From NCBI GenBank assembly GCA_946415695.1, contig CAMKTM010000171.1, positions 1-5,222 on the forward strand: a stretch of 5,222 bases of DNA. Reading direction: 5' to 3'. Of the stretch, positions 1 to 4,968 are shown in pieces (the first letter of the stretch is position 1; every line of letters begins with the position of its first letter). The notes under the pieces were generated by a model, which saw nothing but the letters and a program-made list of their open reading frames with translations, was not told where the DNA came from and did not search any database. The DNA is from an uncultured Prevotellaceae bacterium. GTDB lineage: Bacteria > Bacteroidota > Bacteroidia > Bacteroidales > Bacteroidaceae. Made by a program: the position numbers and the translations under genes.

Positions 1-14
1 CGAGTGTAGCGAGT

Positions 15-50
15 TAACTTCCATTTTAACTTCCATTATAACTTCCGAAA
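15..50. repeat. Three tandem 12-bp repeats
   Basis: Three consecutive 12-bp units lie at 15-26, 27-38 and 39-50. The first two are TAACTTCCATTT and TAACTTCCATTA, and the third keeps TAACTTCC and then diverges (GAAA). The array sits downstream of the hu terminator, in non-coding sequence at the window edge. No function can be read from it. It may be part of a longer array or the tail of a neighbouring intergenic region outside the window. Confidence 0.7.
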
Positions 51-59
51 CTTCATTTA

Positions 60-93
60 GGAATAAAAAAGCTTCCCCGTTTTGAGGAAGCTT
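60..93 (-). terminator. Intrinsic terminator of the hu gene (distal hairpin)
   Basis: Read on the minus strand, an 8-bp perfect stem (AAGCTTCC pairing with GGAAGCTT, plus-strand 69-76 and 86-93) closes a 9-nt loop and is followed at once by a T-rich run (TTTTTTATT, plus-strand A-run just below 70). Stem plus U-tract is the classic rho-independent arrangement. On the plus strand no U-tract follows, so it should act only on leftward transcription, ending the hu transcript about 40-70 nt after its stop codon. Confidence 0.85.
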
Positions 94-100
94 GGAAAAG

Positions 101-119
101 CCTCCCCATGAAGGGGAGG
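101..119 (-). terminator. Proximal hairpin of the tandem hu terminator
   Basis: A perfect 7-bp GC-rich stem (CCTCCCC with GGGGAGG) encloses a 5-nt loop. On the minus strand it comes 12 nt after the hu stop codon and is followed by CTTTTCC, a weak U-tract. It is probably a first, leaky terminator or a 3'-end stabilising hairpin ahead of the stronger hairpin at 69-93. Confidence 0.6.
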
Positions 120-131
120 TCGTTGGGTGCT

Positions 132-410
132 TTAAGACTTGGCCACGGCTTCCATGAAATCCTTACAGGGCTTGAAGTATGGAATGTCGTGAGCGGGGAT
201 GACCAGAGTCGTGTTCTTGGAGATGTTGCGTGCTGTCTTTTGCGCACGGTGCTTGAGCGTCCAGGTTCCCCAGCCGCGGATATATACATTTTCTTTGTTG
301 ATAAGAGATTCTTTGAGCGTGTCAATGAATCCCTCTACTGCAGCCAATGCCGTTGGCTGGTCGATGCCGGTCTTCTCAGCCACCATCTTTACTAATTCAA
401 TCTTTGTCAT
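132..410 (-). CDS. HU/IHF-family DNA-binding protein
   Basis: This 92-residue protein matches the normal length of HU/IHF histone-like proteins, which bind and bend DNA as dimers in the nucleoid. The N-terminal helices (about 1-40, starting MTKIELVKMVAEKTG) form the dimerisation part. The signature strand RGWGTW is at 45-50 (RGFGTF in typical HU), the beta arm with ARNISKN is at 60-66, and IPYFKPCKDF follows at about 75-85. At residue 63, where HU and IHF usually carry the DNA-intercalating proline (RNP), this protein has Ile; my recollection is that this is common in Bacteroidales paralogues. The ATG at 408-410 has an A-rich upstream region and no Shine-Dalgarno motif, normal for the phylum. 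The gene is monocistronic, with its own promoter (460-490) and terminator (60-119), and diverges from leuB. Which HU paralogue it is cannot be decided from sequence. Confidence 0.95.
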   Translation of the reverse strand: MTKIELVKMVAEKTGIDQPTALAAVEGFIDTLKESLINKENVYIRGWGTWTLKHRAQKTARNISKNTTLVIPAHDIPYFKPCKDFMEAVAKS

Positions 411-459
411 ATTGTTTTTGTTATTATATGTTTATGATGTTTTTTGAAGTAAAGTGCGA

Positions 460-490
460 CAAAGGTACGACAAAAAGTCTAAAGTCACAA
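460..490 (-). promoter_or_regulatory. Bacteroidetes-type promoter for the hu gene
   Basis: On the minus strand, TTG (plus-strand 488-490, within TTTG 488-491) is followed after exactly 20 nt by TACCTTTG (plus-strand 460-467), matching the Bacteroidetes -33/-7 consensus TTTG...TAnnTTTG. Transcription should start near 453-455, giving a 5' leader of about 45 nt before the ATG at 410. The -7 box is embedded in a small direct repeat (GCGACAAA at 456-463 and ACGACAAA at 468-475). Confidence 0.75.
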
Positions 491-540
491 AGCAAAACAA
501 GATAAATTATATGTATTTTCACTTAATTTATATTTTTGCA

Positions 541-570
541 TTGTTTTTTGCTCACTTATTTGTACCTTTG
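541..570 (+). promoter_or_regulatory. Bacteroidetes-type promoter for leuB and the downstream genes
   Basis: TTG at 541-543 and TACCTTTG at 563-570 are separated by 19 nt, a close fit to the Bacteroidetes primary sigma-factor consensus. The -7 box is identical to that of the divergent hu promoter. Transcription should start at about 576-578, leaving a leader of about 22 nt, too short for a leucine attenuator or riboswitch. A second TAnnTTTG match (TATTTTTG, 531-538) lacks a well-placed -33 TTG and is less likely to be used. No other promoter of this quality was noticed before the porin, membrane or lipoprotein genes. Confidence 0.75.
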
Positions 571-598
571 CGCAGGGAAACACGAAACTTCAATAAAT

Positions 599-1678
599 AT
601 GAAACTCAACATTGCAGTGTTGGCCGGTGATGGTATCGGCCCCGAGATTATGGAGCAGGGCGTGGCTGTGCTCAGTGCTGTGGCTGAAAAGTTCGGCCAC
701 GAAGTGACTTACAAGGAAGCTCTCTGTGGCGCTCATGCCATCGACGAGGTGGGCGACCCCTTCCCCGAAGAGACTTATCAGATTTGCGAGGCAGCAGACG
801 CTGTGCTGTTCGCGAGCGTAGGCGACCCGAAGTTCGACAACAACCCTTCGGCAAAGGTTCGCCCTGAACAAGGCCTCTTGGCTATGCGCAAGAAACTTGG
901 CCTCTATGCCAACATCCGTCCGGTGGAGACCTTCGACTGCCTTGTCCACAAGTCTCCTCTGAAGGACGAACTTGTTCGCGGTGCCGACTTCGTCTGCATT
1001 CGTGAACTGACTGGCGGCATGTACTTCGGCAAGAAACAGGAACCGACGACCAATGCCGATGGGGTAGAGGATGCTTTCGACACGAACTACTACAGCCGCC
1101 CCGAGGTGGAACGCATCCTTCGCGTCGGTTATCAGTATGCCCGTCAGCGCAGAAAGCACCTGACGGTCGTCGATAAGGCAAACGTGTTGGCTTCCAGCCG
1201 CCTTTGGCGCAAAGTGGCGCAAGAGATGATGTCCGAGTACCCTGATGTAGAGACAGACTTCATGTACGTGGACAATGCTGCGATGAGGATGATACAAGAC
1301 CCTCGCTTCTTCGACGTCATCGTCACGGAGAACACCTTCGGCGACATCCTGACCGACGAAGGCTCTTGCATCACGGGCTCCATGGGCTTGCTCCCAAGTG
1401 CTTCGACGGGAAGTTCAACCCCCGTGTTTGAACCCATCCATGGCAGTTGGCCTCAGGGCAAAGGCTTGAACATCGCCAACCCCTTGGCACAAATCCTTTC
1501 CGTGGCTATGCTGTTCGAATACTTCGACCTGAAGAAGGAAGGAGCCCTCGTGCGCGAGGCTGTCAATGCTTCGCTCGACAAGAATGTCCGCACACCAGAG
1601 ATTCAGGTGGAAGGCGGCGCCAAGTACGGCACGAAGGAAGTCGGAGCTTGGATTGTGGAATACATTAAGAACAAGTGA
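599..1678 (+). CDS. leuB: 3-isopropylmalate dehydrogenase
   Basis: LeuB oxidatively decarboxylates (2R,3S)-3-isopropylmalate to 2-oxoisocaproate with NAD+ in leucine biosynthesis; it is a cytoplasmic homodimer. The 359-residue length is normal. Residues aligning with the known active site are all present: Arg97, Arg107 and Arg135 for substrate, Tyr142 and Lys193 for catalysis, and Asp225, Asp249 and Asp253 for the metal ion. The N-terminal AGDGIGPEIM (9-18), RELTGGMYFG (135-144) and EPIHGS...NIANP (278-295) are family hallmarks. At 286, where Thermus LeuB has the NAD-ribose-binding Asp278, this protein has Gln. The start at 599 is chosen because the upstream in-frame TTG (536) would precede the promoter's -7 box, and the family begins at MKLNIAVLAGDG. 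It is the first gene of the rightward group. Other leu genes (leuA, leuC, leuD) are not in the window. Confidence 0.97.
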   Translation: MKLNIAVLAGDGIGPEIMEQGVAVLSAVAEKFGHEVTYKEALCGAHAIDEVGDPFPEETYQICEAADAVLFASVGDPKFDNNPSAKVRPEQGLLAMRKKLGLYANIRPVETFDCLVHKSPLKDELVRGADFVCIRELTGGMYFGKKQEPTTNADGVEDAFDTNYYSRPEVERILRVGYQYARQRRKHLTVVDKANVLASSRLWRKVAQEMMSEYPDVETDFMYVDNAAMRMIQDPRFFDVIVTENTFGDILTDEGSCITGSMGLLPSASTGSSTPVFEPIHGSWPQGKGLNIANPLAQILSVAMLFEYFDLKKEGALVREAVNASLDKNVRTPEIQVEGGAKYGTKEVGAWIVEYIKNK

Positions 1679-1688
1679 AAAAGATGAT

Positions 1689-1805
1689 GGAGATAATAGA
1701 AGATAGAGGAAGATATGTCGCTTTCAGCGACGAAGACAAAGGACAATTCTTTTGGCCGCCATTCAAACTTATGTCTTTTATCTTCTTCTGTCTTCTTTTA
1801 TCTCC
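1689..1805 (+). repeat. Long imperfect inverted repeat at the leuB-porin junction
   Basis: The arms are 27 nt each, at 1689-1715 (purine-rich) and 1779-1805 (pyrimidine-rich), and are complementary at 24 of 27 positions by my hand alignment, around a 63-nt loop. The loop contains a second small perfect hairpin, GTCGCT/AGCGAC with loop TTC (1717-1731). In RNA the large stem would cover the candidate porin start at 1771 by enclosing it within the loop, close to the right arm. The purine arm lies just after the leuB stop and the pyrimidine arm encodes the porin signal peptide. There is no U-tract, so it is not a standard terminator. Confidence 0.75.
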
Positions 1806-1820
1806 TTCTGTCTCCTTTGC
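1771..1820 (+). repeat. Decamer tandem repeat encoding the porin signal peptide
   Basis: Five 10-nt units lie in register at 1771, 1781, 1791, 1801 and 1811, with consensus TCTTCTTYTR (examples TCTTCTTCTG, TCTTCTTTTA, TCTCCTTCTG; the first and last units are divergent). Considered as 20-nt units, 1774-1793 and 1794-1813 are identical at 19 of 20 positions. The array encodes nearly the whole hydrophobic core of the signal peptide. Reverse-complement decamers TAATAGAAGA (1694-1703) and TAGAGGAAGA (1704-1713) form the opposite arm of the inverted repeat. Confidence 0.75.
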
Positions 1821-2937
1821 AAACACAGAGCCTGATGACGAGTACAAGGAAGGCTTCCTGACCTCTTTCCTCAATCGCGGCCTTCAAAAAATAATGACAA
1901 AGGCTGAGACGAAATCAGAGACGAAGGACGAACCGCTTCGCTACGGTCGCAACATCACGAAGTATATCAGCGTGCCTCAGTTCGGCGGTTACGTCATCGG
2001 CAAGTACGGCTATTCGAGCAAAGGCAACGTCAGCACGAACAGCTTCGAATGCCGAATGGTCAGGATTTATGTCTCAGGCACCATCCTCCGCGACTTCAAG
2101 TACCGCGTACAGGTCGAGCTGAAGAACCCTGCGATGCGCGACTACACTCTGGAGTGGGTGCGCTTCAAGGAGTTTCAGATAAAGGGAGGACAGTTCAAAC
2201 GTTGCTTCACCTATGAGAACCCCATGAACCCTTGGGACTTAGGTCTCGGCAACTATTCGCAAGTGGCTCAACACATGACGGCGCTGCTAAAGGACGACCC
2301 CAGCGGCGAGACCGCTCAGAACGGACGCGACATCGGATTGCAAATACAAGGCGACCTCTTCCCCGTCGGCAAAGACCGCCACAGGTTGATACGCTATCAG
2401 GCTGCCGTCTATAATGGAAACGGCCAGAACAAGAAAGACAACAACAAACAAAAGGATTTTATTGGCAACATTCAGGTGCAGCCCATCAAAGACCTCTACA
2501 TCGGTCTCTTCGGATGGAAAGGAACCTATACAGGTGCCAACGGCATCAGCGTCAGGCGTAACCGCTGGGCACTCTGCGGCAAGTTCGAGCGCAAGGACTG
2601 GAGCGTGCGTGCCGAATATGCTCACCATACAGGACGCAACGCCAATGACTTCGACACAGAGACAATGACCTGGAAGGAAGGTTCGACAAGGAAAGCCGAT
2701 GGCTGGTACATCGTTGTCGGTGCGCCTGTCACGTCTTGGCTGAAGATTTATTGCAGCTATGATGTCTATCGCAAAGATGCGACTTGGGGCACGATGAAGA
2801 GCATCTACAACCTTTGCCCGAATTTCCAGTTGCACAAGAACCTGATGTTTCAACTTCAATACAACTACGTCAACGACCGCACGGCAACAGACCACAACTA
2901 CCATGAACTATGGGCACAAGCGTACGTAAGATTCTGA
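1771..2937 (+). CDS. Outer-membrane porin, phosphate-selective (OprO/OprP) family
   Basis: From this start the product has 388 residues. Residues 1-17 (MSFIFFCLLLSPSVSFA) form a signal peptide with a likely cut before NTEP. The mature protein has the alternating pattern of a beta barrel and ends in Phe (AYVRF), the usual terminal aromatic of outer-membrane barrels. Family features in order: YISVPQFGGYVIGKYGY (about 65-81), a substrate/strand segment GGQFKRCFTYENP (about 139-151), GRDIGLQIQGDLF (185-197) and YNGNGQNKKDNN (about 214-225). It should let small solutes through the outer membrane; phosphate specificity is a family label and is not shown here. Start choice: GTG 1675 (overlapping the leuB stop as GTGA), ATG 1684 and ATG 1687 are in frame but add an acidic stretch that would spoil the signal peptide. 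The weak point of 1771 is the lack of a basic n-region. The stop overlaps the next gene by 28 nt. Confidence 0.85.
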   Translation: MSFIFFCLLLSPSVSFANTEPDDEYKEGFLTSFLNRGLQKIMTKAETKSETKDEPLRYGRNITKYISVPQFGGYVIGKYGYSSKGNVSTNSFECRMVRIYVSGTILRDFKYRVQVELKNPAMRDYTLEWVRFKEFQIKGGQFKRCFTYENPMNPWDLGLGNYSQVAQHMTALLKDDPSGETAQNGRDIGLQIQGDLFPVGKDRHRLIRYQAAVYNGNGQNKKDNNKQKDFIGNIQVQPIKDLYIGLFGWKGTYTGANGISVRRNRWALCGKFERKDWSVRAEYAHHTGRNANDFDTETMTWKEGSTRKADGWYIVVGAPVTSWLKIYCSYDVYRKDATWGTMKSIYNLCPNFQLHKNLMFQLQYNYVNDRTATDHNYHELWAQAYVRF

Positions 2938-4883
2938 AAGAAGCGAAGGACGAAGAGAAAAGAAGAACGAAGGATAAAAGGAGCAACCATCCCTCTTTGC
3001 CAAGCTCTGGCGCAAACGGTAAGCTCATCGCCCTTCTCTCTTCTCTCTTCATTTTCATAGCATTATCCTGGTACTTCCTTTATGTGAGGAATGCCGACAC
3101 GATGTACTTCTTGCAAGACCGCGGCTGGTGGAACAGTACAAGCCTCTTCTTTGAGGAATGTACGAGAGTTCCGGGCGGACTGCTTGATTGGGCGGGCGCT
3201 TATTTGACGCAGTTCTTCTACCATCCTGCCCTTGGCTGTGCGATGCTCATTGCGCTTTGGGTGGCAACCTTCTTCTTGGCAAAGTGGTCGTTCAAGGTTC
3301 CTGCCGAATGGAGCTTCCTGCTCTTCATCCCTATGGCGGCTCTGCTTTGCAGCGATATTCAGCTGGGCTATTGGATATATATAATGAAAGATGTTGACTA
3401 CGTCTTCTATCATCCCTTGGGTCTTTTCGCTGCCTTGCTCTTGTCTGTTCCTTTCTGGCGACACTTGCCCCTCGGCGACAAGGTCAGGCAAGGGGTGGCT
3501 CTTGCTTGGATTCCTTTGGTCGCTGCCTTGTTCTACTATCCTCTTGGCATTTATGCTTTGCTGGCAGCGGTCATCGTAACAATCCAAAATGCGAAGTTCA
3601 AAAGCCAAGATGATGGCTTGCCGAAATTATTCACTTTCCACTTTTCTCTTTTCACTTTATTGCTTCTCACCCTCTGGCTTGTGCCTTTGCTTGAGACGTC
3701 GGGCACGACCTTGATGCGGCCTGACCAACCGTGGACGTATGGCTTCCGCAAGTTTGTCCTTGACGACTTGCGCGACGTTTCCCTTGAGGTTCCTTTCTAC
3801 ATTGCGCTCATCTCGCCTGTCCTCTTTCCTCTTATCAAGTTGATAAGGACGAGAAAGCTCTTGGTCAGCCAGAGCCTTGCCGTAGCCTTTGCCGCCGTGA
3901 CGTTCTTCTGCCTTTCGGCTCGCGACTTCACGGACTACAACTACCATGCCGAGCTTCGGATGCAGCGCAGCGTGGAGAACTGCCAATGGAACGATGTGCT
4001 TCGCGAAGCGGCAATGGCAAAAGGTCCCGTCACTCGCGAGATGGTCATGTTTCGCGACATTGCCCTCATCAACAGAGGTGAGTACTGTTCCAAACGATAC
4101 ATATATAATAATGAAAGCGTTCCGCCCGTCACGGTCAGCGACTCCATCCATATCCGCATTGCCGACCAAGCGGCTGACCTCATCTATTACAACTTCGGCG
4201 AGACGGTCTTTGGCATCAGGCGTGCCATAGAGCGTTGTATGCACTACGGCTATTCCTATTACACGTTGCGTATGCTGACGCAATGCGCAATCGTGAACGG
4301 CGAAAAGGACAATGCCCGAAAGTACCTGCGCCTCTTGAACCGAACGACTTTCCAGAAGAAGTGGGCAGAGCGAATGCAACGCTTTGTCGATGACGACAAG
4401 CTTTTGCTGACGGATGAGCATTTCCGTATGCCGCTCAAGCTCTACAACGAGGGGTCGGAACTTGTGGGAGTTGACGACAAGTATGTAGAACTGACGATTA
4501 TGAAAAAGTGGATGTCCACCATGACGAACGACCCCGAAGCTCAAGAGGTGGCTTTGGGTTGCGCAATGTCGATGCGCGACCAAAGATGCTTCTGGTCGCA
4601 AGTGCAACAGTTCTATAACATAAATCCGGGCAAACATTTCCCCATACATGTGCAGGAGGCGATGCTCTTCGGCGTCTATGAACTGAAGATGCAAGGCATT
4701 AACCTCTCCTTCGTCCAGTTCGACGAACGTGTCGTGGAGCGCTACAAAGCCTTCTTCGACAGGCTTCAGCAGTATTCAAGCCAGGGCATGAACCAAGAGC
4801 AGATAGGCAAAGCCCTTCGGCCGGAGTTCGGCGACACCTATATGTGGGACTATTGTGTGCTGAGGCAGGTGCAGACAAACTAA
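2910..4883 (+). CDS. Polytopic membrane protein, probably DUF6057 family
   Basis: The product has 657 residues and two parts. Residues 1-38 are charged (many Lys, Arg, Glu) and likely cytoplasmic. From about 39 to 336 there are eight or nine hydrophobic segments (about 39-58, 105-125, 133-149, 167-183, 196-225 perhaps as two, 239-260, 294-312, 320-336), so it should span the inner membrane. The remaining 320 residues are soluble and look mostly helical, with a look like TPR-type helical pairs (for example NCQWNDVLREAAMAKG at about 357-372), but no motif is clear. I assign DUF6057 from memory of Bacteroidales proteins of this size and layout; the function is unknown. No catalytic or transport motif is recognised. 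The ATG lies 28 nt inside the porin gene, so translation is probably coupled. Two membrane segments, 1 and about 241-250, are encoded by heptamer repeats. Confidence 0.88.
   Translation: MGTSVRKILKEAKDEEKRRTKDKRSNHPSLPSSGANGKLIALLSSLFIFIALSWYFLYVRNADTMYFLQDRGWWNSTSLFFEECTRVPGGLLDWAGAYLTQFFYHPALGCAMLIALWVATFFLAKWSFKVPAEWSFLLFIPMAALLCSDIQLGYWIYIMKDVDYVFYHPLGLFAALLLSVPFWRHLPLGDKVRQGVALAWIPLVAALFYYPLGIYALLAAVIVTIQNAKFKSQDDGLPKLFTFHFSLFTLLLLTLWLVPLLETSGTTLMRPDQPWTYGFRKFVLDDLRDVSLEVPFYIALISPVLFPLIKLIRTRKLLVSQSLAVAFAAVTFFCLSARDFTDYNYHAELRMQRSVENCQWNDVLREAAMAKGPVTREMVMFRDIALINRGEYCSKRYIYNNESVPPVTVSDSIHIRIADQAADLIYYNFGETVFGIRRAIERCMHYGYSYYTLRMLTQCAIVNGEKDNARKYLRLLNRTTFQKKWAERMQRFVDDDKLLLTDEHFRMPLKLYNEGSELVGVDDKYVELTIMKKWMSTMTNDPEAQEVALGCAMSMRDQRCFWSQVQQFYNINPGKHFPIHVQEAMLFGVYELKMQGINLSFVQFDERVVERYKAFFDRLQQYSSQGMNQEQIGKALRPEFGDTYMWDYCVLRQVQTN
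3033..3053 (+). repeat. Heptamer repeat in the first membrane segment
   Basis: Two identical CTTCTCT units (3033-3039, 3040-3046) are followed by CTTCATT (3047-3053). They encode part of the first transmembrane segment of the 2910-4883 protein. A purine-rich stretch at about 2937-2983, containing CGAAGGA and CGAAGAG (2944-2957), lies 75 nt upstream; GAAGAGAAAAGA at 2952-2963 is complementary to 3039-3050 at 11 of 12 positions, repeating on a smaller scale the purine/pyrimidine arm layout of the porin leader. Confidence 0.65.
3630..3657 (+). repeat. Four heptamer units inside the coding sequence
   Basis: Four tandem 7-nt units, TTCACTT, TCCACTT, TTCTCTT and TTCACTT, fill 3630-3657 without gaps and encode the start of a membrane segment (FTFHFSLFTL, residues 241-250). 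Seven is not a multiple of three, so one unit gained or lost would shift the reading frame, and only steps of three units would keep it. The copies are imperfect, which lowers the expected slippage rate. Confidence 0.75.
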
Positions 4884-4887
4884 TCTC

Positions 4888-4968
4888 ATTTACTATTTAA
4901 TAATTTACTATTTACTATTTAATTATTTACCATTTACCATTTAATCATTTACCATTTACTATTTATAT
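4888..4968 (+). repeat. 22-bp higher-order tandem repeat before the lipoprotein
   Basis: The whole gap after the membrane-protein stop is a repeat. Each 22-bp unit is two ATTTACY heptamers plus one ATTTAATN octamer. Full units lie at 4903-4924 and 4925-4946, a third at 4947-4968 whose last octamer has become ATTTATAT, and a shortened 15-bp copy at 4888-4902. The third unit runs into the ATG start at 4967, so the start codon is formed at the repeat edge. The A/T-rich, weakly structured sequence could favour ribosome access, as A/T-rich leaders do in this phylum. No terminator or clear promoter is seen in it. Confidence 0.9.

Noticed and set aside
108..447. Two plus-strand open frames over the hu gene
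   Set aside because: They are antisense to the well-supported hu gene and cross its promoter region or terminator; no domain is recognised.
531..538. Second promoter box TATTTTTG
   Set aside because: It fits TAnnTTTG but has no TTG about 20 nt upstream, so it is mentioned only as a weak alternative.
536..598. Longer leuB starting at TTG 536
   Set aside because: The extension overlaps the promoter -7 box (563-570), so it would not be in the transcript, and LeuB proteins start at MKLNIAVLAGDG.
590..1297. Minus-strand open frame of 235 codons
   Set aside because: It is antisense to the certain leuB gene and shows no family resemblance.
2287..2904. Minus-strand open frame of 205 codons
   Set aside because: It is antisense to the porin, Val-rich and without support; a shadow frame.
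3602..3619. Small hairpin AAGCCA/TGGCTT
   Set aside because: A 6-bp stem within a coding region with no U-tract; expected by chance.
3657..4694. Long minus-strand open frame of 345 codons
   Set aside because: It lies entirely antisense to the DUF6057-like gene, has no promoter or recognisable domain, and is rich in His, Arg and Val as expected of a frame shadow.
4888..4968. CRISPR array
   Set aside because: The units are 7 to 22 bp and contiguous, with no spacers.
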